This document shows, one piece after another, positions 7,647-15,501 of a stretch of DNA of 64,000 nt (position 1 is the stretch's first letter; the number at the start of each line of letters is the position of its first letter). The translations under genes and the position numbers were made by a program. Under the pieces are notes generated by a model. It searched no databases. It was given only the letters and a program-made list of their open reading frames with translations, and had not been told where the DNA came from. Source of the stretch: Tenacibaculum aiptasiae (lineage in GTDB: Bacteria > Bacteroidota > Bacteroidia > Flavobacteriales > Flavobacteriaceae); the NCBI RefSeq assembly GCF_008806755.1, contig NZ_WAAU01000003.1:264996-328995 (forward strand), in the 5' to 3' direction.

Positions 7647-8981
7647 ATGAATCACGATATAAGTTTTAAAAGGATTAACCAATTAGCAATACCAGCTTTA
7701 ATTGCTGGAGTTGCAGAGCCTTTATTATCTACTACCGATTTAGCTATTGTAGGAAATATAAAATATAATGCCACTGAAAGTATTGCAGCAATTGGTATTG
7801 TAGGTGCTTTTTTATCAATGTTAATTTGGGTGTTTGGACAAACCCGCAGTGGAATATCTTCTATAATTTCACAATATGTTGGAGCTAATAAATTAAATGA
7901 AGTAAAAGATTTACCAGCTCAAGCAATAGTTTTAGTAATTACTACCAGTTTAATTATTTTGGGTGTAAGCTATCCTTTTGCAAAAGAAATATTTGAATTT
8001 TACAATGCCACTGGAACCATTTTAGAATATTCTATAGAGTACTATAAAATCCGAGTTTTTGGTTTTCCGTTTACGCTTTATGTAATTGCTGTTTTTGGAA
8101 CATTTAGAGGATTGCAAAATACCTATTACCCAATGCTTATTGCTATTATAGGAACGGTGGCTAATATTATTTTAGATATTGTATTGGTTTATGGTATTGA
8201 AGGATATTTACCAGCAATGAATATTCAAGGAGCAGCCTATGCTAGTGTTTTTGCGCAAATTATTATGGCAATAATAGCAACATATTTATTGCTTACAAAA
8301 ACAGAAATTTCACTACAGTTTAAATTTCCTTTTAATAAAGAAATCCCTCGTTTTGTAGTAATGATTTTAAACTTGTTTGTTAGAACTATTGCTTTAAACG
8401 TGGCTTTGTATTTCGCCACATCTTACGCAGCTTCTTATGGAAAGGAATATATTGCTGCATATACAATAGGGTTGAACTTATGGTTAATGGGAGCTTTTAT
8501 GATTGATGGATATTCATCTGCAGGAAACATTTTGTCAGGTAAATTATTAGGAGCAAAAGCTTATAAAACGTTGGTTAAGCTGGGTAAGAATTTAATTGTT
8601 TACGGATTTGTGTTTGGTGGTTTTTTAGCGTTAGTAGGATTTGTATTTTACAATTTCATCGGAAGAATCTTTACTCAAGAAAAAGAGGTTTTAGAGCAGT
8701 TTTATAATACTTTTTGGATTATTCTACTAATGCAGCCGGTTTGTTCTATTGCTTTTATTTACGATGGAATGTTTAAAGGAATGGGAGAAATGAAATACCT
8801 ACGAAATGTATTATTGTTGTCAACAGCTTTTGTTTTTATTCCAGTACTGTTGTTTTTTGATTCTATGGATTATAAGTTATATGCAATTTGGACAGCTTTT
8901 TACGCATGGATAATAGCAAGAGGAATTCCGTTGATTGTAAAGTTTAGGAATAAATTTTCTTCTCTAGTTGAAGAGGTCTAA
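7647..8981 (+). CDS. MATE family multidrug/metabolite efflux transporter
   Basis: This inner-membrane antiporter of 444 residues has about twelve hydrophobic segments in two similar halves. It starts MNHDISFKRINQLAIPALIAG, a typical MatE N-terminus with a conserved Pro in the first helix. Transport would be driven by Na+ or H+. Substrate is unknown; DinF/NorM-like relatives export cationic drugs. Its stop overlaps that of the convergent acetyltransferase gene by four bases. Confidence 0.9.
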   Translation: MNHDISFKRINQLAIPALIAGVAEPLLSTTDLAIVGNIKYNATESIAAIGIVGAFLSMLIWVFGQTRSGISSIISQYVGANKLNEVKDLPAQAIVLVITTSLIILGVSYPFAKEIFEFYNATGTILEYSIEYYKIRVFGFPFTLYVIAVFGTFRGLQNTYYPMLIAIIGTVANIILDIVLVYGIEGYLPAMNIQGAAYASVFAQIIMAIIATYLLLTKTEISLQFKFPFNKEIPRFVVMILNLFVRTIALNVALYFATSYAASYGKEYIAAYTIGLNLWLMGAFMIDGYSSAGNILSGKLLGAKAYKTLVKLGKNLIVYGFVFGGFLALVGFVFYNFIGRIFTQEKEVLEQFYNTFWIILLMQPVCSIAFIYDGMFKGMGEMKYLRNVLLLSTAFVFIPVLLFFDSMDYKLYAIWTAFYAWIIARGIPLIVKFRNKFSSLVEEV

Positions 8982-9433
8982 ATAGATTTTTCAAAAACAA
9001 TTTTGGTTTGCCCTTTTTCATTGGTGTAAACTTGAATAATATCAAATCCGTTTTTTAAATTAAGAATCAACATTGGTTTAAATTTATTCATTGATTTTGT
9101 TCTTAACTTTTTAAAACCGTTTTGTAAAGCCCAATTTTCCTGTAGTTTAGCCAATTGACTAGCAATTCCTTTTTTTCTGTATTGAGGCAATACTCCGCCA
9201 ACCCAACTATAAAAAGTATTTGAATTGTATTGATATCCAATTTTAAAACCAACAGGATTGTTATTATAATAAGCTATTATCGAAAACACCTTTTCTTTAG
9301 TTTGAATTCTTTCTAGAAAAAATTCAGTAATAGCATCATTAAAAACAGAAGTATATAAAGTTAATAGTTCTTCTAAACCCTTTTTATCTGGAATACCATC
9401 TATTTGTTTAAAAAATAGGTTTTGATCTTTCAT
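8978..9433 (-). CDS. GNAT family N-acetyltransferase
   Basis: This protein of 151 residues has the acetyl-CoA-binding motif A (VLPQYRKKGIASQLAKLQ, near residues 79-97) and a downstream motif B (NGFKKLRTKSMNKFKPMLIL) typical of GNAT enzymes that acetylate small molecules or protein N-termini. The substrate is unknown. It is monocistronic and divergent from the crotonase gene, with only 48 bases between the two starts. Confidence 0.8.
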   Translation of the reverse strand: MKDQNLFFKQIDGIPDKKGLEELLTLYTSVFNDAITEFFLERIQTKEKVFSIIAYYNNNPVGFKIGYQYNSNTFYSWVGGVLPQYRKKGIASQLAKLQENWALQNGFKKLRTKSMNKFKPMLILNLKNGFDIIQVYTNEKGQTKIVFEKSI

Positions 9434-9481
9434 AATTTTTTAAAAACTAAAATTAAGATTATTTTTGAACAAAGAACAAAA

Positions 9482-10249
9482 ATGACGACAACAAGAGAAA
9501 ACGGAAGTTTATATACACATATAGAAAATAAGATAGCTACTATTGAATTTGGTCATCCAGCGAGTAACTCATTTCCAAGTGAATTATTAGAAAGATTAGC
9601 TAAAGAACTTGATAAAGTTTCAGAAAATGATGAGGTAGCAATTGTTATATTAAAATCTGAAGGAGAGCGTGCTTTTTGTGCAGGAGCTTCTTTTGATGAA
9701 TTAGTTGCTATTGATAATTTAGATGATGGGAAAAAATTCTTTTCTGGATTTGCAAATGTGATTAATGCAATGCGTCGTTGCTCTAAATTAATTGTAGGTC
9801 GTGTACAAGGAAAAACTGTTGGTGGGGGAGTTGGATTAGCAGCTGCTTGCGATTATGTATTTGCTACAGAACATGCCTCTATTAAACTTTCTGAGTTTAC
9901 AATAGGTATTGGTCCATTTGTTATAGCGCCTGCTGTAGAACGTAAAATAAGCGTTAGTGGATTAGCTGAATTAACTTTAGATGCTACTAATTGGAAAAAT
10001 GCTTATTGGGCAAAAGAGAAGGGTTTATATGCTCGTGTTTTTGAATCTATTTCTGATTTAGATAAAGAGCTTGAGATTTTTTCTGAAAAGTTAGCATCTT
10101 ATAATCCTGAAGCTTTAAAAGAAATGAAAAAAGCTTTGTGGAAAGGTACAGAACACTGGGAAGATTTACTGATAGAAAGAGCAGTTACTTCAGGAAAATT
10201 GGTGTTATCTGATTTTACTAAAAAAGCATTAGCTAAGTTTAAAAAGTAA
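9482..10249 (+). CDS. Enoyl-CoA hydratase/isomerase family protein
   Basis: This crotonase-fold enzyme of 255 residues hydrates or isomerises an acyl-CoA thioester. The oxyanion-hole segments CAGASFDEL (near 65) and KTVGGGVGLAAACDYVFAT (near 110-130) are clear. The usual second catalytic Glu region is replaced by EFTIGIGPFV, so the exact reaction is open. I chose ATG at 9482 (MTTTRENGSLYTH); a TTG 60 bases upstream would add an atypical Lys/Ile-rich segment that overlaps the divergent gene. Small membrane-protein genes and queD follow in the same direction. Confidence 0.82.
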   Translation: MTTTRENGSLYTHIENKIATIEFGHPASNSFPSELLERLAKELDKVSENDEVAIVILKSEGERAFCAGASFDELVAIDNLDDGKKFFSGFANVINAMRRCSKLIVGRVQGKTVGGGVGLAAACDYVFATEHASIKLSEFTIGIGPFVIAPAVERKISVSGLAELTLDATNWKNAYWAKEKGLYARVFESISDLDKELEIFSEKLASYNPEALKEMKKALWKGTEHWEDLLIERAVTSGKLVLSDFTKKALAKFKK

Positions 10250-10252
10250 ATT

Positions 10253-10426
10253 ATGTTTTTATTTCAAGAGGTAAAAGAAAGTAAAAGTTATCAATTTGGA
10301 TATGAAGTAGGTAAATGGGTATATCATAATCCAATGCTTGCTATTCTATTAGGAATTGTTATTTCTTTAGGTTTCGTATGGTTATTAACTAAAGTTGTCA
10401 AACAAATTCGTACATTCGGCGAATAA
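10253..10426 (+). CDS. Small single-pass membrane protein, 57 residues
   Basis: ATG at 10253 lies three bases after the crotonase stop, and the frame ends with TAA at 10424. The protein has a polar N-terminus (MFLFQEVKESKSYQFGYEVG), then one transmembrane helix near residues 29-46 (AILLGIVISLGFVWLL) and a basic tail. Tight spacing in an operon and a coherent membrane topology support a real gene. I recognise no family. Confidence 0.6.
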   Translation: MFLFQEVKESKSYQFGYEVGKWVYHNPMLAILLGIVISLGFVWLLTKVVKQIRTFGE

Positions 10427-10439
10427 AAAATTTAGAATT

Positions 10440-10535
10440 ATGGGTGGAGATTATTTATTTGCCATTTTAGCAGCTGGAGTAGCAGTAGTATACTTTTATA
10501 ACAAGTACAGAAGTAATAAAAAATTTAAAAGATAG
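10440..10535 (+). CDS. Tiny membrane protein, 31 residues
   Basis: ATG at 10440 begins a 31-codon frame: MGGDYLFAILAAGVAVVYFY makes one hydrophobic helix, followed by a basic tail (NKYRSNKKFKR). Its TAG stop overlaps the GTG start of queD by one base, which suggests translational coupling. Length and composition resemble small membrane stabilising peptides, but no function can be assigned. Confidence 0.5.
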   Translation: MGGDYLFAILAAGVAVVYFYNKYRSNKKFKR

Positions 10536-10984
10536 TGAGCAACATTAGAATAACAAAGCAGTTTACTTTTGAAACAGGGCATGCTTTATACGGTTATGAT
10601 GGAAAGTGTAAAAATGTTCACGGACATAGTTATAAACTTTCAGTAACTGTTTTAGGGCAACCAATTACCGACACGTCTAATGTAAAGTACGGAATGGTAA
10701 TTGACTTTGGAGATCTGAAAAAGATTGTTAAAGAAGAAATTGTTGATGTTTTTGATCATGCAACAGTATTTAATAAAAATACACCACATGTTGAATTAGC
10801 TAAAGAGTTAAAAGATAGAGGACATCATGTTATTTTAGTTGATTATCAACCTACAAGTGAAATGATGGTAATTGATTTTGCTGAAAAAATTAAGAAACGT
10901 TTACCAGAAGGTCTTCAGTTACATGCTATAAAATTACAAGAAACAGAAACTAGTTTTGCTGAGTGGTTTGCTTCAGATAATTAA
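10535..10984 (+). CDS. queD: 6-carboxytetrahydropterin synthase (QueD/PTPS family)
   Basis: This enzyme converts dihydroneopterin triphosphate to 6-carboxy-tetrahydropterin in queuosine/7-deazaguanine biosynthesis. Zinc ligands H16, H29 and H31 and the catalytic Cys (C25) are in FETGHALYG and CKNVHGH. Asp/His of the relay (FDHATVF) and Glu of the pterin pocket (LQETETSFAEWF) follow. Length is 149 residues. Translation starts at GTG 10535, overlapping the preceding small gene by one base. A 6-pyruvoyl-type activity is less likely because of the CxxxHGH form. Confidence 0.85.
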   Translation: MSNIRITKQFTFETGHALYGYDGKCKNVHGHSYKLSVTVLGQPITDTSNVKYGMVIDFGDLKKIVKEEIVDVFDHATVFNKNTPHVELAKELKDRGHHVILVDYQPTSEMMVIDFAEKIKKRLPEGLQLHAIKLQETETSFAEWFASDN

Positions 10985-11038
10985 TTAGAATGTAACATTT
11001 GTTCATATTTAATTACTAATTAGTATAAATAGAACAAT

Positions 11039-11119
11039 ATGAAAGAATTATTAAAAAAATGGAATGATTTTTATAAATGTGAAATAAGAACATTTAATAA
11101 ATTACTAGGAATTAAATAA
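11039..11119 (+). CDS. Possible 26-residue basic peptide before a terminator
   Basis: The frame MKELLKKWNDFYKCEIRTFN plus six residues is amphipathic and basic with one Cys. It ends exactly at the base of a strong hairpin terminator (11119-11149) and lies 55 bases after queD. It could be a genuine small peptide or chance. The placement between gene and terminator is the only support. Confidence 0.35.
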   Translation: MKELLKKWNDFYKCEIRTFNKLLGIK

Positions 11120-11149
11120 AAAAAGCCAAGGTTTTTCCTTGGCTTTTTT
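11119..11149. terminator. Terminator after the queD operon
   Basis: The arms AAAAAAGCCAAGG (11119-11131) and CCTTGGCTTTTTT (11137-11149) give a 13-bp stem with T-tracts both ways. It lies between convergent units. Confidence 0.88.
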
Positions 11150-11157
11150 ATTTATTT

Positions 11158-12228
11158 TTAATTACACTGTTTGTTAAGCTTTTTAAAATCTTTCTTTTTA
11201 AAATACGAATAACTTGTGATACCAGAATGAGGAACAAAACCTACAATTTCTTTTGTTTTAGCATTCATAATCATTTTGTGGCTAACAGGTATTACAGCTA
11301 TTGCTCCGAAACCTTTTTGTTTTACGAATTTTTTAGTCACAGGAAAGCCAATTAGAACATTTTCTTTGTTCTCTATTGCTTTAGCTATTCTATTAGCAGA
11401 AACCAATGTTATTTTAGCTTTTGGAAGCAAGCTAGTTAAATCTTTTTTTATTTTTCCATGTACAATTGCTTCTTGAAATAAAATAGTACTTCCTTCAAGA
11501 GATTTGCAGTTGTTTTTCATTTCTTCTTCAGCAAAATCTTCAAAAGATATTCTTTTACCTAATTCTAATACCTTTTTTAAATATTTTTGAGATAAAGAAA
11601 GTGATGTAATCATATTTTCTTTTGACAAATACAAAGGTCCATTTTCTCTTTCTGTTTTTAAACTCTCAATAGATTTTTTTAAGGCTTTATCAGCATGATT
11701 AGGTATATTGTAGTTAATATTAGTTAAATGGTTTTTATAGATAGCTTTATTCCTGTTTTTTTCAGAGCCACCATATGTAATAACATAAATATTTAAGGTA
11801 AATAAGGAATTAAAATCGGCCATTACTACGTCCATAGTTAGGTCCAATACAGCATAAGAGTTAGATTTTTCTTTAGTTAAATTTTCAAGTTGAGATTTTG
11901 TAAAATATTGAATATTTTCAGTAGAGTTTAGTTTCCAGTAATCTGTAACCACTTGTTTAACAGTTTTATTAAAATAAGTGATATGATTTCTATATGCTTT
12001 TAACTCTTTTTCATATTTAGCTTTCTTTTTATTGTTTTTAGCTATCTTTTTTTGAAGTTTTTTAATATAGCCTTCGTTTTCTTTGTAAACAACAACAGCT
12101 AAAGGTCTTTTAGTCAATTGTTTTAAATCTTCTATTTTTCCTTTCTTTATACAGTTTTGACTGTAGGTAAATAAATAAAATAGAGTAAAGATTAGCGTAA
12201 GTAGGTTTTTTTTCATTTTCATTTTCAT
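11158..12228 (-). CDS. Secreted protein of unknown function, coiled-coil N-terminus
   Basis: The product begins with a signal peptide (MKKNLLTLIFTLFYLFTYSQ) and is probably exported to the periplasm. A Lys-rich coiled coil follows near residues 50-95 of the mature form, then a mixed alpha/beta region ending in VIPVSHKMIMNAKTKEIVGF and a Lys-rich tail. I recognise no family. Several in-frame ATGs (12249, 12228, 12222, 12216) make the start uncertain; the one nearest the hydrophobic core is most likely. It is monocistronic, flanked by terminators. Confidence 0.65.
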   Translation of the reverse strand: MKMKMKKNLLTLIFTLFYLFTYSQNCIKKGKIEDLKQLTKRPLAVVVYKENEGYIKKLQKKIAKNNKKKAKYEKELKAYRNHITYFNKTVKQVVTDYWKLNSTENIQYFTKSQLENLTKEKSNSYAVLDLTMDVVMADFNSLFTLNIYVITYGGSEKNRNKAIYKNHLTNINYNIPNHADKALKKSIESLKTERENGPLYLSKENMITSLSLSQKYLKKVLELGKRISFEDFAEEEMKNNCKSLEGSTILFQEAIVHGKIKKDLTSLLPKAKITLVSANRIAKAIENKENVLIGFPVTKKFVKQKGFGAIAVIPVSHKMIMNAKTKEIVGFVPHSGITSYSYFKKKDFKKLNKQCN

Positions 12229-12302
12229 TTGAATTAAAATTGCTTGCAAAAAAATGTTATTTATTTTTTTAAAACAAGTTTTTAATATGGTTATGCAGTT
12301 TT

Positions 12303-12944
12303 TTACTTTCCGTTAAATTCATTCATGGTATTGGCTAATCCTGCAGTAATAAAAGAAGTAACTGCTTTTACCGAAGTGGGAATACGTTCAATCATTTCGC
12401 TCTCTTCTTCATCTGACCATTCACCTAATACAAAATCAACTTGTCGTCCTCTACCATAATTAGCTCCTACACCAAAACGAAAACGTGGATAAGCACCTGT
12501 ATTAAATTTATCTTGGATATCTTTTAATCCATTATGTCCACCTGAACTACCTTTTCCTTTAATACGAATTTTACCAAAATCGATATTTAAGTCATCAGTT
12601 ATTACCAATAGATTTTCTACTTTAATGTTTTCTTGTTTCATCCAATACTGAATTGCTTTACCACTTAAGTTCATATAAGTGCTAGGTTTTAATACAATTA
12701 CAGTTTTTCCTTTGATTCTTAGTTTGGCAATATCTCCAAGCTTTTCAGTTTCAAAACTACCTTCGTGTTCTTTAACAAAAGCATCTACGATTTTAAAACC
12801 TATATTATGACGTGTATTGTGGTATTTCTCACCAATATTACCCAATCCTACCACTAAAAATTTCTTCATTGTATTCTTTTCTGTATTTGTTGATTGTGTT
12901 CTAAAAAAGCGCTTTAATTTAGAAAAACAAGAATTTAAAAACAT
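12303..12944 (-). CDS. pth: Peptidyl-tRNA hydrolase
   Basis: This enzyme releases peptides from stalled peptidyl-tRNA. The core starts at MKKFLVVGLGNIGEKYHNTR, with catalytic His in NTRHNIGFK, Asn in TYMNLSG, Asp in ITDDLNIDFG, and the GSSGGHNGL loop. The frame has 25 extra N-terminal residues (Phe/Lys/Arg-rich, then Thr/Asn-rich) before the canonical start at 12869; such extensions are frequent in flavobacterial annotations and may or may not be translated. It is downstream of rplY and prs, a common ribosome-linked cluster. Confidence 0.9.
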   Translation of the reverse strand: MFLNSCFSKLKRFFRTQSTNTEKNTMKKFLVVGLGNIGEKYHNTRHNIGFKIVDAFVKEHEGSFETEKLGDIAKLRIKGKTVIVLKPSTYMNLSGKAIQYWMKQENIKVENLLVITDDLNIDFGKIRIKGKGSSGGHNGLKDIQDKFNTGAYPRFRFGVGANYGRGRQVDFVLGEWSDEEESEMIERIPTSVKAVTSFITAGLANTMNEFNGK

Positions 12945-12954
12945 GTGTCAAAAA

Positions 12955-12987
12955 TAAAAAAAAGCGTTACACAAGGGTAACGCTTTT
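12955..12987 (-). terminator. Terminator after rplY
   Basis: The arms AAAAGCGTTAC (12960-12970) and GTAACGCTTTT (12977-12987) are followed on the minus strand by eight T. It separates the prs-rplY transcript from pth. Confidence 0.8.
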
Positions 12988-13008
12988 ATATTATAGTGTA
13001 AAAACTGA

Positions 13009-13584
13009 TTATGATTCAGCTTCTGCAGCAGCTTTAGCAGCATTACGAGACATACGTACTTGAGCTACTACTGTGTTATCTGGGTGTAGTATTTCAAATT
13101 TGTCGCTCTTTAATTCAGTAACGTATAATTTGTTACCGATTTCTAATTCAGTAATATCAGCTTCGATAAAATCAGGTAAGTTAGCTGGTAAAGCTTTTAC
13201 TTTTAATTTACGTAAGTTGTGACGTAAAGCACCCCCTACCATAACACCTTTAGAACTACCTACTAAACGTACAGGAATTTCCATAGTTACAGCTTTATCT
13301 TCAAATAACTGGTAGAAATCTACGTGTAAGATATTATCAGTTACTGGGTGAAACTGAATGTCTTGTAATACAGCGCTGTATTTTGTTCCATCTAATTCAA
13401 TCGCAGCAGTAAATACATCTGGAGTATATACTAATGGCGTGAACATTTTTGCATCAGCTGAAAAGTGCACAGGCTTATCTCCTCCGTATAATACGCAAGG
13501 AACCTTTCCAGCATTACGTAAGGCTTTTGTTGCTTTTTTACCTACGCTTTCTCTTTGAGATCCGTTGATTGTAATTGATTTCAT
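13009..13584 (-). CDS. rplY: 50S ribosomal protein L25/general stress protein Ctc
   Basis: This is the long, CTC-type bL25 (191 residues): an N-terminal 5S rRNA-binding domain over 1-95 ([33 protein letters not shown]) and a C-terminal beta domain with an Ala/Glu-rich tail. It binds 5S rRNA in the central protuberance. It lies 22 bases downstream of prs and is probably co-transcribed, a conserved arrangement. Confidence 0.93.
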   Translation of the reverse strand: MKSITINGSQRESVGKKATKALRNAGKVPCVLYGGDKPVHFSADAKMFTPLVYTPDVFTAAIELDGTKYSAVLQDIQFHPVTDNILHVDFYQLFEDKAVTMEIPVRLVGSSKGVMVGGALRHNLRKLKVKALPANLPDFIEADITELEIGNKLYVTELKSDKFEILHPDNTVVAQVRMSRNAAKAAAEAES

Positions 13585-13606
13585 TACTTCTATTTATTAT
13601 ATTTAT

Positions 13607-14548
13607 TTACATTAAGAATTGATCGCTAATAGATGTATTGTCTTGAACTTTATGCATCACATCAGCAAACAAAGCGGCGCAAGTTACAACTTTTATTTTA
13701 GATACACGCTTTTTTAAAGGAATTGTATCTGAAACAATTAACTCGGTTAGCTGTGAATTTTGAATTTTTTCGTAAGCATTACCAGAAAGTATTGGGTGTG
13801 TACAAATAGCACGAACACTTTTTGCCCCTCTTTCCATCATTAAATCTGCTGCTTTTGTAAGTGTTCCTCCCGTATCAATCATATCATCAACAAGAATAAC
13901 ATTCTTGCCTTCTACGTTACCAATTAATTCCATATGAGAAATTACGTTGGCTTTTTGACGTTGTTTATAACAAATTACTACATCACTTTCTAAATATTTA
14001 GAATAAGCATAGGCTCTTTTTGACCCTCCCATGTCTGGTGAAGCTACTGTAAGATTGTCTAATTGTAAGCTTTTGATGTATGGAAGAAAAATAGTAGAAG
14101 CAAATAAGTGATCTACTGGTTTTTCGAAGAAACCTTGGATTTGATCAGCATGTAAATCCATTGTCATAATACGAGTAGCACCGGCAGCTTCTAATAATTT
14201 AGCAGCTAATTTTGCTCCAATGGCTACACGTGGTTTGTCTTTTCTGTCTTGACGAGCCCAACCAAAATAAGGCATAACAGCTGTAATGTGTCTTGCAGAA
14301 GCACGTTTAGCAGCATCGCACATTAGTAACATTTCCATTAAATTGTCTGCATTTGGAAAAGTTGAACCAATAAGAAAAACTCTACGTCCTCTTACAGATT
14401 CTTCAAAAGCAGGTTGAAATTCACCGTCACTAAAATGAGTTGTTTTTACATTTCCTAATTCTGCTCCGTATTCTTTAGCAATTTCTTCTGCCAATTCCAT
14501 ACTTTGAGAGCATGCGAAAATCTTCGGGCTTAATTGATTTATAGCCAT
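13607..14548 (-). CDS. prs: Ribose-phosphate pyrophosphokinase
   Basis: PRPP synthetase makes phosphoribosyl pyrophosphate from ribose 5-phosphate and ATP for nucleotide, His and Trp synthesis. The ATP-binding FSDGEFQPAFEESVRG, the flexible loop WARQDRKDKPR, the metal-binding DLHADQIQGFF and the PRPP loop VDDMIDTGGTL are all present in 313 residues, the usual length. It is the first gene of the prs-rplY unit. Confidence 0.95.
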   Translation of the reverse strand: MAINQLSPKIFACSQSMELAEEIAKEYGAELGNVKTTHFSDGEFQPAFEESVRGRRVFLIGSTFPNADNLMEMLLMCDAAKRASARHITAVMPYFGWARQDRKDKPRVAIGAKLAAKLLEAAGATRIMTMDLHADQIQGFFEKPVDHLFASTIFLPYIKSLQLDNLTVASPDMGGSKRAYAYSKYLESDVVICYKQRQKANVISHMELIGNVEGKNVILVDDMIDTGGTLTKAADLMMERGAKSVRAICTHPILSGNAYEKIQNSQLTELIVSDTIPLKKRVSKIKVVTCAALFADVMHKVQDNTSISDQFLM

Positions 14549-14649
14549 TTATAAAAGTATATTTATAGTTAATGTTGTTGTTAGGGCAAAAGTAAAACTA
14601 TTTTGAGAGTTTAAAAGTTATTTTTAAACGAATTAATTAAAATATTTTT

Positions 14650-14657
14650 TAGATTTG
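14650..14657 (+). promoter_or_regulatory. Promoter -7 box for tRNA-Leu
   Basis: TAGATTTG fits TAnnTTTG and lies about 14 bases before the mature 5' end of the tRNA, leaving a short 5' trailer to be removed by RNase P. Confidence 0.5.
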
Positions 14658-14671
14658 CAGCGCACGATAGC

Positions 14672-14753
14672 GCTCGAGTGGCGGAATTGGTAGACGCGCT
14701 GGATTCAAAATCCAGTTCTTTCGGGAGTGTGGGTTCGATTCCCACCTCGAGTA
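14672..14753 (+). tRNA. tRNA-Leu (CAA anticodon)
   Basis: The 82-base cloverleaf has acceptor arms GCTCGAG and CTCGAGT (first pair G-U), D-arm GGCGGAATTGGTAGACGC, anticodon stem-loop CTGGA-TTCAAAA-TCCAG giving CAA, a long variable arm (TTCTTTCGGGAGT region) typical of class II tRNA, and T-arm GTGGGTTCGATTCCCAC. The CCA end is not encoded. It decodes UUG. Confidence 0.96.
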
Positions 14754-14754
14754 C

Positions 14755-14787
14755 AAAAGCCTCAACGTTTTAAGTTGAGGCTTTTTT
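14755..14787. terminator. tRNA terminator
   Basis: The arms AAAAGCCTCAAC (14755-14766) and GTTGAGGCTTTT (14774-14785) are followed by T on the plus strand. It may also end the convergent efflux operon. Confidence 0.85.
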
Positions 14788-14816
14788 GATTTGCATTAAT
14801 ATGCACAAGGGGAGAC

Positions 14817-15494
14817 TTAATTTTTTACCGAATGTCGAATGTATTTTTCAACAACGACCGCAGTAATAATCACTATATAAAATTGACCCATTAAGCCTGT
14901 TAAGATTGATGCTTTTTGAGCAATAGGTGTTAATGGAATAATTTCTCCATATCCTATTGTTAAGAGGGTTATGTATGCGTAGTATAATAGCGAATCTATT
15001 TTTTCATCTATAGAAACTACCTCTAACAAAATTCCTCCAAACGATCCTGGATTGCTAATTTCTACTGAAAGAAACATAAGAAAGGCTATTAATCCCAGAG
15101 AAATATAACCGCTCATTAAACCTATAATTACGTTTTTGTTTACATTTTTCGAATTCCAAACTTGTTTTATAATAGCTATGGTTACTGTTGTATAAAACAA
15201 AAAGTAGAAACCTAAACGAACGTACATATAAGAATCTGTTGTTGTATTCTGAATCATGCTTAATCCTAAAACGAATAGAAGCAGAGTAAAAAGGGAAACA
15301 AAAAACCAAAAAAGCTTTTTCTTTTTAGAGATTAATATAATACCAGCCGCAATATTTATAAGAAAAAGAATAGGCATTAGTTTTTCTTGAAAAAATTGAA
15401 CAGGAAACAATAATGAACCAAATAATATAGCAAGCAGACTAAAAAAGAAAGTCTCAAAGCGATGTTCGTATAATGTTTTATATAAATCTTTCAT
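14817..15494 (-). CDS. Potassium channel family protein
   Basis: This inner-membrane protein of 225 residues has about six hydrophobic segments. The last two flank a pore loop with selectivity filter TIGYGE near residue 178, the signature of K+ channels (Ion_trans_2). It has no cytoplasmic RCK/TrkA-N domain. It starts seven bases after the RND permease gene stop, so it is the last gene of the efflux operon; a link between ion flux and efflux is possible but unproven. Confidence 0.85.
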   Translation of the reverse strand: MKDLYKTLYEHRFETFFFSLLAILFGSLLFPVQFFQEKLMPILFLINIAAGIILISKKKKLFWFFVSLFTLLLFVLGLSMIQNTTTDSYMYVRLGFYFLFYTTVTIAIIKQVWNSKNVNKNVIIGLMSGYISLGLIAFLMFLSVEISNPGSFGGILLEVVSIDEKIDSLLYYAYITLLTIGYGEIIPLTPIAQKASILTGLMGQFYIVIITAVVVEKYIRHSVKN

Positions 15495-15501
15495 ATTATT
15501 C

